Positions 1 to 9,489 of a DNA stretch of 64,000 bases are shown here, piece after piece. Within the stretch, counting starts at the first letter, position 1; each line of letters opens with the position of its first letter. The stretch is from positions 57,066-121,065 of the forward strand of contig JANPBU010000061.1 in NCBI GenBank assembly GCA_031430595.1. Reading direction: 5' to 3'. A program made the position numbers and the translations under genes. A model generated the notes under the pieces. It saw only the letters and a program-made list of their open reading frames with translations, was not told the origin of the DNA and searched no databases. This stretch comes from JANNBN01 sp031430595 (lineage in GTDB: Bacteria; Actinomycetota; Acidimicrobiia; Acidimicrobiales; JANYDT01).

Positions 1-1
1 T

Positions 2-1732
2 CCCACGGTGGCTGACGGAACGTTGGCAACGGGGTCAACGTCGGTCGCTGATCAATCGGTTCGTTTCGAGTTCGATGGGACGGTCGGGCAACGTGTCGTG
101 TTCAAGGCCGGGGCGGTTGGTGCTGCGGCAGTCGAACTCTTCGACCCAAAGGGCGTGCGAATCGCCAGCGAATCAAACAACTTGATCGGCAACATTTTGC
201 GGCTCGACGTTGCCGGAAAGTTTCACGTTGTTGTGACGCCAGTCCAGCCGACCTTACAGGGAACGTCTTCGGCCCGAGTATGGACGGTTCCTCCGGACGC
301 AGTAGCGCCAGTAACGATGGGGGGTCCGGCAGCCGCAGCCTCGATGACGACCCCGAGGCAAAGTTTGAGGTTTACGTTCGCGGGAGTCGCTGGGCAACGC
401 GTCTATCTGCGGCTCACCCAATCGACAGTCGTGGGAGTCGCGCAGGTCTATGTACAAACCGAGCGTGGTAACCGTTTCGCGAGTGGGGGCTTTGCTGCTG
501 AGGGGGTCTTGGGTCCGGTGACATTGCCCGAGTCTGGAATCATTTCGATGTTTGTCTTCCGATACGACGAACTGATGTCGACGGTCACGGCAAGTGTTTC
601 CTTGAGTGCTGACAATGTAGTTACGGACGTGCAGATAGACGGGCCACCGGTGACGGCCGCTGCCACAACTCTCGGCCAAGATATTTGCTTCCGGTTCTCA
701 GGAACCGCTGGCCAGCGAATTGTGATTTTGTCGACGATCGCGAATGGCAGCGGTAACGTTTACGACGACATCGGTACGAATACGATCCCCCCGACTTACA
801 TGTCGTTTTACTTGAACCGAACTGGCACACATTGCTTCGAAGTTCAGCATGTCAATGGGCATACGTTTCCGTCGGCAACCGTTCAAATTCGGTCTGTTCC
901 GCAAGATTTGTTGCTGCCGATAAGTCTTGGCGGGGCAGCTGTAGTTGCTGCATCATCGTCACGTGGTCAAAGGATTCGATTCACTTTTGATGGAACAGCC
1001 GGTCAGACGCTGTCACTGCAAACTTCAAATTCCTTGCCGAACTCGACGTATGCATGGTTGCTCGATACCGTCGGAAACTCGACAATATTTTCGGGTCCGC
1101 TGACCACTCTGACCCTTGGTCGTACGGGGCGTCACACGATCATGTTTACGAACGATGGCGATGTTGTGGGCACCGTTTCCGCCCAGGTTTCGGTGACCGG
1201 TGTTTTGCCGTCGACTAAGCCCCCTGACATAACCACGAGTGCGGTTGTTGATGGTCCGACAGCTTCGGTTACAACAACTAGTGCAGGGCAGGATGCGCTT
1301 TTCACCTTTCCTGGCGTGGCCGGTCAACGGGTTTACATCGCTACAACAGCCCCGTTTGTAAAAAGGCGCTTGTTCGCGCCGGATGGCTCAGAGCTTGGTC
1401 ATAATGTTCTGTTGAGTATTCCTGCTGATGCAGTTGTTGGGTTGCCGACAACGGGAACCTACGTACTGGCCATCGATTATTCAGAAAACACAATCGGAGT
1501 ATCCACCGTCAAAATCTCGACTGTTCCGCCTGACACTATTTCGGGGTTTGTGCCTGATGGTTCGACGTCATCGGCCGCAACGACGGCGCCCGGACAGACG
1601 GCGATGTATACACTGAACGCAACTGCGGGTCAACGAATATTCCTGCGATCAACATCACCGTCTTCGGTTCGAACCATCGTTGGCCCGGACGCCGAACGGA
1701 CTCCCCCCGGATCTCTACGGCGACACCAATGA
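2..1732 (+). CDS. N-terminal part of a giant RHS-type secreted protein: tandem beta-sandwich repeats (5' partial, frameshifted)
   Basis: The frame is open from base 2, so the true start, and any signal peptide, lies left of the window. The protein is a string of roughly 90-100-residue repeats. Each carries a motif of the form [FY]-x-[FG]-x-[GA]-x-A-G-Q-R-[VI] (GTVGQRV, GVAGQRV, GTAGQRI, GTAGQTL, GVAGQRV, ATAGQRI) followed by a short beta-rich stretch ending in VPPD or similar. This resembles pre-peptidase C-terminal-like extracellular beta sandwiches that precede YD repeats in actinobacterial RHS proteins. The same repeat continues in the next frame (GLPPDLYG... and ALAGQRL), so this frame and the one starting near 1680 are pieces of one protein separated by a one-base shift at the C run near 1703. 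The last 9-10 residues before the stop are out of frame. Domain naming is by pattern only. Confidence 0.75.
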   Translation, partial: PTVADGTLATGSTSVADQSVRFEFDGTVGQRVVFKAGAVGAAAVELFDPKGVRIASESNNLIGNILRLDVAGKFHVVVTPVQPTLQGTSSARVWTVPPDAVAPVTMGGPAAAASMTTPRQSLRFTFAGVAGQRVYLRLTQSTVVGVAQVYVQTERGNRFASGGFAAEGVLGPVTLPESGIISMFVFRYDELMSTVTASVSLSADNVVTDVQIDGPPVTAAATTLGQDICFRFSGTAGQRIVILSTIANGSGNVYDDIGTNTIPPTYMSFYLNRTGTHCFEVQHVNGHTFPSATVQIRSVPQDLLLPISLGGAAVVAASSSRGQRIRFTFDGTAGQTLSLQTSNSLPNSTYAWLLDTVGNSTIFSGPLTTLTLGRTGRHTIMFTNDGDVVGTVSAQVSVTGVLPSTKPPDITTSAVVDGPTASVTTTSAGQDALFTFPGVAGQRVYIATTAPFVKRRLFAPDGSELGHNVLLSIPADAVVGLPTTGTYVLAIDYSENTIGVSTVKISTVPPDTISGFVPDGSTSSAATTAPGQTAMYTLNATAGQRIFLRSTSPSSVRTIVGPDAERTPPGSLRRHQ

Positions 1733-4700
1733 TTTCAACACGTTTTGGAAGTTCGGGACTCTGTTCCGAAAAAGCGGCTTACATCAAGTCGCTTTTAGGC
1801 TGTATCCCCTCCAGGGTACATTCGGTCCCACGACGCTCAAGGGGTGGGTTGTTCCGCCAAACACCGCACAAGCGGTTGGCACTGAAGGAATATCGCGGTC
1901 TCTCATCACGAGCGTGCCAGGTCAGGACAGTGAGGCGACCTTCTCCGCTCTGGCCGGCCAAAGGCTCTATGTTTTCGCAGACGGCGCAACGTCGTCCTAC
2001 CGCCTTTTCGGTCCGACGTCAGAACAGGTTGGATCCTGGGATGCGTACGGTCCGCCGTACGGTCCGCAAAAGGGAGTCGTCGGTGTCGCGTCGACGGGTG
2101 AACATCGATTTGTCGTCGACCGGGAAGGCGACGCGGTCGGCACATCGACGCTTCAAATTTGGAACGTTGGTGACGACACGACTGTGCCGTTGGAGATTGG
2201 TTCAAGTCAAACCGTGGGTAACAGTGTCCCGGGTCGCGATCTGGTGTTCACCGCTACGGTTCCTTCGGCGCAGTTGTTGTCGTTGAACGTTGCCACGAGC
2301 CCGGGGACATCTGGAATGCTTCGGGTTCGTCGCCCTGATGGTCGCGTGCTTTCAAGCACGGCACTCAACCAATTTGCCACCACCATTGATGTACCGCTCA
2401 CAGTTGTGAACCAGCAGTACCGGCTCACCGTCGACTTCGACACCAACAATGTTGGTTTTGTCACGATCAACTCCACCTCAAGTGTGGGCGTGTTGTCTTC
2501 GCAGGATATTGGTTCGACGTCTAGTGATGAAGCGTTCCGTCGATATCAAGAAACGTATGCCGATCCGGTAAATACCACTACCGGCTCATTCATTCACGGT
2601 AGTAACGACCTCGATCTTCCTGGGCGTGGCAGATCGTTTGTGTTCCATCGATCATACGATTCGAGAAACGTGAATGGGTCTCCGATGAGCAGCGGGTGGG
2701 ATCATTCGTACAATCAGTCAGTCGCTTTAGATGTGACCGGCGCTCTTGTTTGGCGACCCGGGACTGGAGGTTCTGTCACCTTTACCGTAAACGGAGCGGG
2801 TGGGTTTGTGACGCCTCCGGGGATTCTCGCCAGTGCTGCGACCGTGGGGGGCGGTGGATGGACGGTGTCTACGACGGCAGGCACGATCAAGACATTCAAC
2901 ACGGCTGGCAAACTCATCAGCGAAAAGGATCGGTCGGGACAGGGCCTCACGTTTGCATACAACGTCGCTGGAGGTCTTGTGACTGCGACTGACGCCGGAG
3001 GCCGAGTTGCTACGTTTACATACGGTACTACCGGTCCGGCGACCGGCCTACTCGTCGGTGTATCACTACCCGGGCCTCGTTCAGTCTTGTTCGGATACAC
3101 GCTTGTTGGGACCGTCAATCGGTTGACTTCGTTCACCGACCCAAGGGGAAAGGTGACGACATATAGCTACACCGTGGACGGACGTTTGGCTAGCGAAGTC
3201 GATGCACTTGGGCATACCGTTTTCGTCAACATCTACGATCCCCTCGGGCGCGTCGTCGACCAATCTGACCCGTTAGGTAATCACTCAACCTTCCTTTGGG
3301 ATGACATTAACCAAAAGGTTACGATCACCGATGCATCGGCGGCAGTGACAGTTCACGATTCAACTGGGCGTGTGATTTCTGACGTGCAGACCCCAGCCGG
3401 TTCTTCAGACCGGGTGTACAACTCAGCCTTAGACGTCACGTCCTTCAAGGATTCAGTCGGGAGTATTTGGACGGCCACGTACGACGATCGTGGCAACATG
3501 CTTACCCGAACAGCACCTGCGCCATTGGGCTACTCGGAAAGCTGGACCTACAACAGTCTCAACCTCCCGTTGACGTACGTTGATCGGCGTAGCAACACCA
3601 CTGCGTATACCTACGATGCAACTGGTCAGTTGACCCAAACGGTCAGACCAGGCAACATCACGACGGGCAATACGTGGAATACGAACGGTACCGTTGCGAC
3701 GTCCACAGATGCGCGAGGTGGGGTGACCGTCTACGCCTATGACACGGTTGGCAACCTCCTGAGCAGAACGACGCCGCTAGGCCTTAAGACGACGTACACC
3801 TACGACACTGCCGGCCGGGTGCTAACGATCACGAATCCTCGCGGCAACGTTACTGGTGGGGTCCCTGCGAATTTCCAGGACAAATTCACCTATGACAATT
3901 CCGGCAACGTGCTGACTGAAAAGGACGGGCTGAACCGGACGACTTCCCACGAATATGACAACGTCGGAAACCGAACCAAGTCAACCGCCGCAGATGGCGG
4001 CATCAGCTTGTATGCCTACAACTCAGCGAACGAGCTTGTGACCATGACTGCGCCAAATGGTGGGGTTACTACGTCTGAGTACGACAGTCGTGGTTTGCGA
4101 ACGAAAGAGACAAGCCCGACTGGGGCGGTCACAACGTACGCATATGATCCGGCTGGGCGACTCACTTCCCGGGTTGATCCTCGAGGAAATGAGGTGGGCG
4201 GAAACCCATTGGCGTTTACTTGGAGCTACACGTACGACGGCGAGGGGCGCCCGGTCACTCAAACGAACCCCGCCGGTGAAGTGTCGTTGAGTGCCTACGA
4301 CGTGATGGGGAGGCAGAGTTCTCAAACTTCGCCCGATGGCACCACTACGACAGCTTACGACCCGTCGGGCAACGTCCTTTCGACGACGTCGGATGCGGGA
4401 ACGTCGTCGTCGGTCTACGACGCTCTAAATCGGGTCACGACGTCTACTGATCGACGCGGTAAGGTCACCTTGTTCGAGTACGACGTGTCGGGCAATCAGA
4501 CCGCGGTGGTTGACCCCCTTGGTAGGCGAACAACGTCCGTGTTCGATGCTGATCAACGTATGACCTCGACGGTCGACCCTCGGGGCAACGCTTCTGGTGC
4601 GGATCCGACCTTGTATCGAGTTGCGCTTGCTTACGACGCTGACGGGCGTGTGTTGACGACAACCGATCAGTTGGGGAACGTAACGACGTCAACCTATGAC

Positions 4701-7079
4701 CGGGTCGGTAATCAGCTCACCTTGAAGAATCCTCGTTTGAATACAACAACGTATGCATACGATGTTATGAATCGCATCACAAAGGTCACTGCGCCGGTGG
4801 TGGGTGACACGCTCTACACCTATTCGACGATGGGTTATATGCTCACTCGGAAGGATCCGTTGCTTCGAACTTCGACGTGGACGTACGACGTTGTTGGGCG
4901 GGAAACTAAGCGCACTGATCCTCTCGGCCGATTCTTTACAACTGGTTACGACATCGCCGGGAACAGAGTCCAAGTTGTTGACGCTAGGGCAAATGCGGCA
5001 GCTAACCCGGCCTTAGGTACTTCTGCAATGGTCTACGACAACTTGAATCGGCTCACGCAGCGCACCTATTCTGATGGCACGCCATCTGTGTCGTACTCAT
5101 ACGATTCGCAAGGTCGACTGGTGTCGATGGTTGATGGTTCAGGAACAACAACATATGGTTTCGATACTGCGGATCGTGTTTCTACGGTTACCCGCGGTTC
5201 GGATGTGTTTTCGTATGTTTATGATGCTGGCGGGAATGTGATGTCGAGAACGTATCCGGATGGCACGGTGGTTGCCGGCACGTTTGATGATGCGGGTCAG
5301 CAGGTCTCAGCGACGGAACCGGCCGGGACGGTAACGTACGGTTATGACGTGTCGGGTAATCCGATCATGTCAACGTTCTCGAATGGGGTGAGTCGTGCCG
5401 CAGTGTTTGATCGTGCGTCGAGGGTGGTGTCGGTGACGAATGCGAGTGGTGCGTCGATTGTTTCTAGGTTTGTGTATTCGCGTGATGCGAATGGGAATCC
5501 GACAGCGGTTGACTATTCGAATGGTGTCGGGTTGTCGGCCACCGAATCTCAGCGGCTTACCTATGACAATGCTGATCGGCTGTTAACGGTGTGTTTTTCG
5601 ACGGCGAACTCGTGTCCGGCGGTGTCGAAGACGACGTGGACGTATGACAAGAACGGGAACCGGTTGACGGAGAAGGTTGGTTCGGGGGCTCAGTCTGGGT
5701 TTGTGTATAACTCTGGCGATGAGTTGACGTCGATCAGCGGGCCTGGGGCGAGAACGTTGACGTATAACGCTAACGGTGACCAAATAACCTCGGGTGCCGA
5801 TACCGCAACGTTTAACACGGCAAGACAAACAACGTCTGCAATGGTTGGTGGGGTTACGACAACGTACGGGTATGACGGGAACGGGAACCGGCACGCGGTA
5901 ACGACCGGGGGGACTGCGACGAGTGAGTTTTGGGACACGTCGGGTGGTTTACCTAACCTTGCGTTAGAACGTTCATCAGCTGGGGTGGTTCAGCGTAGGT
6001 TCACGTATGGTCGTGGAACGGAAACGCTTGGTTACACCGACACAACAGCATCCAAACAAGGTTGGTATTTGACTGACGCTCTTGGGTCGGTAGCGAATAT
6101 TACGAACAGCACAGGAGCCGTGGTTGCCACGTACACGTACAGTCCGTTCGGGGGAGCGAGGATCAACACGACGAGTCCAGGATATGCAGCGAACCCGTTG
6201 AAGTACACCGGGCAGCATTTAGACCCGACCGGGAACTACAACCTCAGAGCCCGCCAATACAATCCCGCCCTCGGTCGCTTCACCCAAACCGACCCCATGC
6301 CCTACGGAGCTGGGTCTCCTTTTGAGTCGTCGTATGTTTACGCCTACGACAATCCGCTCAGGTTTGTCGATCCTTCGGGGTTACGAGGGACGTATCACAC
6401 GCCCGCGGGTGAGATTGAGGCGTCGAATGTTCCGGCGGGTACGACGGTAGCGATGTTCTCGATTCCGAAGTGGTCCGGGTACGGCGTTTCGAGAATGCAG
6501 TTCTTTATAAATGATGATGATGTCTGTTTGATCCCGACTCCTCGGGTGGCGGCGACATGCGGCCATGGTGACAATCGGTCGTTTGCGACGGGGTCGCAGA
6601 TTGGTGACTACAACTTGCCAGCGCGGGTGCGGGTCGTGCTGGACCACGAGCGTGGTTCCGCTCTTGTCTTGCAGTACCCCACTCACAACGCTGATGGGTC
6701 GAACACGCCTGCGGTCCCCCTGGTGCATATCAACAAACCGAAGTCTGCAGTTCCTCCGAAGTTTCCGAGTTCGGTTCGAACGTTGGATTCGAGCGCGTCA
6801 AGCTTCTCGTTTGACTATTTGTTCTACAACTCGAAGACAGGTCCGAACTCGGCTGGGTTCGCTCCGGGGATCTCTGGGAGTCACACCGTGGCGAAGGCTG
6901 GTGGCGGGCAGGTCGGGTTCTCGGGTTGTCTGGGCCGATATCCAAGCTTGGAGATCATCCGTGACCGCGACGACGGTGCTGGCGGCTACAACTCGGCGCT
7001 GATCTTCACGCGCCAGCAGGAGAGCGGGTCCCCGAAGGCCCTGTTCTATCCCTGCACGTCCTATGGTGCGAGGGGCTAG
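1680..7079 (+). CDS. RHS/YD-repeat polymorphic-toxin-like protein (C-terminal, major part)
   Basis: About 1,799 residues. The first ~10 residues are out of frame; true coding resumes near 1709 after the frameshift. Residues ~1-270 hold two more AGQ-type beta repeats. About 283-375 is a DUF6531-like segment (ETYADPVNTTTGSF, FHRSYDSR) typical of the start of the RHS shell. About 385-1450 is a long run of YD repeats (YDxxGR, YDxxGN). About 1460-1567 is the RHS core (GWYLTDALGSV, YSPFG, RARQYNPALGRFTQTDP) ending in NPLRFVDPSGL. The remaining ~232 residues are a unique tip with four cysteines and no motif I can name. In this family the shell encapsulates a C-terminal effector released at the core boundary. 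An exported, contact-dependent toxin or adhesin role is inferred. A small lipoprotein gene starts 3 bases after the stop, the position usual for an immunity gene. Confidence 0.9.
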   Translation: MARTPNGLPPDLYGDTNDFNTFWKFGTLFRKSGLHQVAFRLYPLQGTFGPTTLKGWVVPPNTAQAVGTEGISRSLITSVPGQDSEATFSALAGQRLYVFADGATSSYRLFGPTSEQVGSWDAYGPPYGPQKGVVGVASTGEHRFVVDREGDAVGTSTLQIWNVGDDTTVPLEIGSSQTVGNSVPGRDLVFTATVPSAQLLSLNVATSPGTSGMLRVRRPDGRVLSSTALNQFATTIDVPLTVVNQQYRLTVDFDTNNVGFVTINSTSSVGVLSSQDIGSTSSDEAFRRYQETYADPVNTTTGSFIHGSNDLDLPGRGRSFVFHRSYDSRNVNGSPMSSGWDHSYNQSVALDVTGALVWRPGTGGSVTFTVNGAGGFVTPPGILASAATVGGGGWTVSTTAGTIKTFNTAGKLISEKDRSGQGLTFAYNVAGGLVTATDAGGRVATFTYGTTGPATGLLVGVSLPGPRSVLFGYTLVGTVNRLTSFTDPRGKVTTYSYTVDGRLASEVDALGHTVFVNIYDPLGRVVDQSDPLGNHSTFLWDDINQKVTITDASAAVTVHDSTGRVISDVQTPAGSSDRVYNSALDVTSFKDSVGSIWTATYDDRGNMLTRTAPAPLGYSESWTYNSLNLPLTYVDRRSNTTAYTYDATGQLTQTVRPGNITTGNTWNTNGTVATSTDARGGVTVYAYDTVGNLLSRTTPLGLKTTYTYDTAGRVLTITNPRGNVTGGVPANFQDKFTYDNSGNVLTEKDGLNRTTSHEYDNVGNRTKSTAADGGISLYAYNSANELVTMTAPNGGVTTSEYDSRGLRTKETSPTGAVTTYAYDPAGRLTSRVDPRGNEVGGNPLAFTWSYTYDGEGRPVTQTNPAGEVSLSAYDVMGRQSSQTSPDGTTTTAYDPSGNVLSTTSDAGTSSSVYDALNRVTTSTDRRGKVTLFEYDVSGNQTAVVDPLGRRTTSVFDADQRMTSTVDPRGNASGADPTLYRVALAYDADGRVLTTTDQLGNVTTSTYDRVGNQLTLKNPRLNTTTYAYDVMNRITKVTAPVVGDTLYTYSTMGYMLTRKDPLLRTSTWTYDVVGRETKRTDPLGRFFTTGYDIAGNRVQVVDARANAAANPALGTSAMVYDNLNRLTQRTYSDGTPSVSYSYDSQGRLVSMVDGSGTTTYGFDTADRVSTVTRGSDVFSYVYDAGGNVMSRTYPDGTVVAGTFDDAGQQVSATEPAGTVTYGYDVSGNPIMSTFSNGVSRAAVFDRASRVVSVTNASGASIVSRFVYSRDANGNPTAVDYSNGVGLSATESQRLTYDNADRLLTVCFSTANSCPAVSKTTWTYDKNGNRLTEKVGSGAQSGFVYNSGDELTSISGPGARTLTYNANGDQITSGADTATFNTARQTTSAMVGGVTTTYGYDGNGNRHAVTTGGTATSEFWDTSGGLPNLALERSSAGVVQRRFTYGRGTETLGYTDTTASKQGWYLTDALGSVANITNSTGAVVATYTYSPFGGARINTTSPGYAANPLKYTGQHLDPTGNYNLRARQYNPALGRFTQTDPMPYGAGSPFESSYVYAYDNPLRFVDPSGLRGTYHTPAGEIEASNVPAGTTVAMFSIPKWSGYGVSRMQFFINDDDVCLIPTPRVAATCGHGDNRSFATGSQIGDYNLPARVRVVLDHERGSALVLQYPTHNADGSNTPAVPLVHINKPKSAVPPKFPSSVRTLDSSASSFSFDYLFYNSKTGPNSAGFAPGISGSHTVAKAGGGQVGFSGCLGRYPSLEIIRDRDDGAGGYNSALIFTRQQESGSPKALFYPCTSYGARG
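1703..1708 (+). other. C6 homopolymer at the frameshift that splits the RHS gene
   Basis: The upstream repeat frame and the downstream repeat frame differ by one base, and the switch falls within about 20 bases of this run of six C. One extra C relative to an in-frame version would explain it. It may be a sequencing error, a real inactivating mutation, or a slippage-prone phase-variation site; the sequence alone cannot tell which. Confidence 0.6.
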
Positions 7080-7081
7080 TT

Positions 7082-7555
7082 GTGCGGTGGCGTTTAGTTG
7101 CGGTTGTTCCGATCATCGCGCTCTCGGCGTGTGGTTCAGGGAACGGAATCGGCAACTCGGAGCTTGGCCGATGGTGCACAGTCCAGGCTTCGCTGCTTGA
7201 GGTTCCATCGTTTCAGTTCGCAGGCCCGACCAAGCCTGAGCAGCTGACACTGATCGAGCGCTACGTGACCGCGTACACGGAGCTCTCGAAAGGTCCGGAG
7301 GATGTTCCGGCGGTGGTGCGGGCTGACTATGCGGAGATGCGCGACGTGATGGTTAGGGTTCGGTTGCGAGTCGAGGGCGGTGAGCTGCTGTCGACGTTCC
7401 TGGAGGATGATGCGGACATTGCCGAGTTGGTGCGCGTCGGCCAGTCGCTTGACGGCCAGCCTGTCGCAGGTTGTCCGCCGCTGGTGGCGTCCAACGGATC
7501 TGACTCTCTCCCTGGCCAGATCGGGTTCACTCCAGTGGAGACCTCGGCGAAGTAA
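7082..7555 (+). CDS. Small lipoprotein directly downstream of the RHS tip; candidate immunity protein
   Basis: 157 residues starting at a GTG 2 bases after the RHS stop codon. The N-terminus has two Arg, a hydrophobic run and a lipobox (LSAC at residues 14-17), so a membrane-anchored lipoprotein is likely. The mature part begins with SELGRWC and contains a late Cys-Pro-Pro. It resembles the lipoprotein at 8201-8695 in layout (SEL-x-x-WC after the lipobox, similar length, a late Cys-Pro, then LPGQIG versus LSDQIG), so the two look like paralogues. No named family is recognised. An immunity role is inferred only from position after an RHS C-terminal tip and from the duplicated pattern. An extracytoplasmic immunity protein would fit a tip acting at the cell envelope. 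Confidence 0.7.
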   Translation: MRWRLVAVVPIIALSACGSGNGIGNSELGRWCTVQASLLEVPSFQFAGPTKPEQLTLIERYVTAYTELSKGPEDVPAVVRADYAEMRDVMVRVRLRVEGGELLSTFLEDDADIAELVRVGQSLDGQPVAGCPPLVASNGSDSLPGQIGFTPVETSAK

Positions 7556-8033
7556 GCGTGCGTAGAATGCCCAGCGTCGTGTTTCGGCGCGGAGGAGGAG
7601 TCCTTCGAGGCGTTTTCCATTAGCTGCACGGCTGGAACCAAGGCCTTGACCCAGTATGTGCAAATTCTGAAGGACCTGGGCAAGTAACTCAGTCCGAAAA
7701 AGATTGATGAACTAAAGGCGGAGCGAGAATATGATCGCCGCATCTGAGCTGCCCGGTGGAATGTATTCTCCCAGCGGATGGGAAGGGGTTTGCCTCAATG
7801 AAATTCGAGTATTGTTCCGGGTCGCCCCTACGCAAGGTTCATTGCTGGGAGGTCGTAATCAAAGCGGCTTGTGGCGTCCGATTCTGCGGTTTGGAAATGC
7901 CAACGGGGAGTTAACATTCGGGAATGGGAGCGGTGTCTGGCGCTGGGGAGACGATATGGGCCGGGGCTGCATCCTGCCGAGAATCTTTTTTTGGATGACC
8001 GTGGCCGGGAAACTGCGGTTAGGACAACGCTCG
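7556..8033 (+). pseudogene. Degraded module remnants between the two lipoprotein genes
   Basis: No intact gene is convincing here. After the lipoprotein stop at 7553-7555 the same frame stays open to a TAA at 7685-7687 and reads like coding sequence (CPASCFGAEEESFEAF, then TQYVQILKDLGK at the end), Cys-rich and without a start codon. Around 7692-7745 another frame reads SPKKIDELKAEREYDRR, again protein-like but startless. A frame at 7731-8045 has an ATG, but its composition (many Trp, Gly and Arg) does not look like a settled gene. I read the stretch as decayed pieces of one or more RHS tip or immunity modules. Confidence 0.4.
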
Positions 8034-8160
8034 GTTGATCTATGACGCACGCAACTTTGCCTGAAGGAGCCTTCACCCAAACCCACCCCATGCCACTCGG
8101 AGCCGGGACTGCGTTCGAGTCGGCATACGTGTTCGGACGGAACAAGTTCTCTGGTTTACA
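8034..8160 (+). pseudogene. Orphan RHS-core stub (second copy of the core boundary)
   Basis: The DNA at 8071-8140 closely matches the core boundary of the large RHS gene at about 6278-6350: CTTCACCCAAACC, CCCCATGCC, GGAGC, TTCGAGTCG. Translated, it reads FTQTHPMPLGAGTAFESAYVF beside FTQTDPMPYGAGSPFESSYVY in the intact gene. Just upstream, a frame offset by one base reads LIYDARNF, the expected preceding core motif, so the stub is frameshifted. It looks like the 5' recombination flank carried along with a displaced C-terminal module. Its frame runs into the lipoprotein gene at 8201, so a start placed at 8042 would be an artefact. Confidence 0.6.
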
Positions 8161-8200
8161 CGGACCCGTCAGGGTTGCGGGTGGTTCAGACGAACGGTTG

Positions 8201-8695
8201 ATGGCTGGGCGTGTCGCCCGTTGGGCTGTGGCCCTTCTGGTTCTTCCGTTAGTGTCGTGTTCGTCGTCAACGGCCCAGTCGTCGGAGCTGGCCGAGTGGT
8301 GCGGGAAAGCGTTTTACCGATTGGCTGCGCTTCCGGCTCTTCAAGGCGTTGTTAGCTTCCCGGCCGAGGGAGATGGGTTCTCTGCATACTCTTCAGAGTA
8401 CCGGTCGCTCGCTGGCGCGCCTGGTGGCTTGAAGACGCAGTTGGTCTCCCTTGCCGATTTGGCAGATCTTCTTCAGGCTGAGGTGAAAGAAGGCGCGAGT
8501 GGAGAGATGATTGCGAACGGATCGGCGTTCAGCGAGTTCGTGACGAAGTCTTCGGATTTCGCTCAGGCCTTCGACGAGGTTTGTCCGGCTTCGCCTTCAT
8601 CGTCGCCTGGGACGGGTGCAACTCTCTCGGACCAGATCGGGGCGGCTAGCCCGTATGTGCACGGGGGAACAACCCGTTGGGGTTTGTTGATTTGA
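8201..8695 (+). CDS. Second small lipoprotein, paralogue of the one at 7082; candidate orphan immunity protein
   Basis: 164 residues. I chose the ATG at 8201 because it gives a clean lipoprotein signal (MAGRVARW, a hydrophobic run, then LVSC at residues 17-20). The in-frame sequence upstream is an RHS-core remnant. The mature part starts SSSTAQSSELAEWC, matching SELGRWC in the lipoprotein at 7082. Both have Tyr/Leu-rich helices, a late Cys-Pro and a closing QIG. The last ~12 residues run into another RHS-core boundary read in a second frame (ARGNNPLGFVDLTGN from about 8657), so the true C-terminus may have been lost or replaced. Immunity function is inferred from context only. Confidence 0.6.
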   Translation: MAGRVARWAVALLVLPLVSCSSSTAQSSELAEWCGKAFYRLAALPALQGVVSFPAEGDGFSAYSSEYRSLAGAPGGLKTQLVSLADLADLLQAEVKEGASGEMIANGSAFSEFVTKSSDFAQAFDEVCPASPSSSPGTGATLSDQIGAASPYVHGGTTRWGLLI

Positions 8696-9186
8696 CGGGG
8701 AACCGGGCGCAGTTTTTCTCCGGGACACAACGTTATTCAGGTTGCTGGTCAACCAGTTTGACCAAAGCAAAGCAAGACTCACTCATTCGGAGGGTAGTGC
8801 CGACCTTATCTTTGCGGTGTAGGGACAGGTTTGTGTTTTTCCTGGGAAAATCCAGGAGTGACCGCTACAGGAGGCGGGGGTCTTGGAAGTGTGGTTGGTG
8901 CGGTGCCAGCACAGCGGCTGCGGGCTATGCATTGGTGTTCGCCTATGCCAAGAAGACCTCCGATCTTGCAGGATGGTCGCTGTGCATGAAAGCATCGGGA
9001 GTTGTAGCGATTCTGAAGTACGGGCCGCAGGTTTGCATTGGGCTCAAGACTTCGCCGAGCATGGGATCAATCCGAATGGTTTTTACACTGTCAGCGCAAG
9101 TCTTTGCGTTTCGACACCCGATTTTGCATTTGAGGGTCGTGTCACGGCTGGTACATGGCGAATGTCCCGTTACCGTGAGTGATTAA
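8657..9186 (+). pseudogene. Third RHS-core boundary followed by a decayed C-terminal tip
   Basis: From about 8657 one frame reads ARGNNPLGFVDLTGNRAQFF. This is the RHS-core exit motif (compare AYDNPLRFVDPSGL in the intact gene), followed by unrelated sequence. The frame stays open to 9186, but part of the interior reads better in another frame (WAQDFAEHGINPNGFYTV near 9028-9085). I infer a C-terminal tip module with at least one frameshift. The glycine/alanine-rich patch near 8900-8960 could be a small hydrophobic segment of the tip. The toxin type cannot be named. Confidence 0.45.
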
Positions 9187-9228
9187 GTGGGCGCATCGCC
9201 CTAGTCGCCCGATCCCGGGACTACCGAT

Positions 9229-9477
9229 ATGAGTTCGGGTTTTGTAGGTAGAACGTTTGGGCTTCCGTTTCGGGTGGAAATTTCTGCGGATGAGGTGATT
9301 TTGACGCAGGGTTTTGAACGAAGATTTGGGAGAGCTACCGTCACTCTCAGGAGGTCAGGGCCCCTTTCTGTTGGATGTCTGTTTAGTGACTTAGGTCTTC
9401 TGCGATTACCGAACCGTTACCGAGTTGATTTTGCGCAAGCTCTCGCTGCCGAGGGTTGGACCGTCTCGAGCGGATGA
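9229..9477 (+). CDS. Small protein of unknown function, possibly an immunity protein
   Basis: 82 residues from an ATG with no obvious ribosome site. The sequence is beta-rich with alternating hydrophobics (FRVEISADEVILTQGF, RATVTLRRSG) and a short C-terminal helix (DFAQALAAEGW). The overall look is of a small PH-like fold (several strands then a helix), but this is an impression, not a match. It lies between two decayed toxin-like segments, which suggests immunity partner of the upstream tip. Confidence 0.4.
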   Translation: MSSGFVGRTFGLPFRVEISADEVILTQGFERRFGRATVTLRRSGPLSVGCLFSDLGLLRLPNRYRVDFAQALAAEGWTVSSG

Positions 9478-9489
9478 CGAAGTCTTACA

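Noticed and set aside
8042..8200. Start of the second lipoprotein at 8042
   Set aside because: Residues before 8201 are a frameshifted RHS-core remnant, while the ATG at 8201 opens a proper lipoprotein signal.
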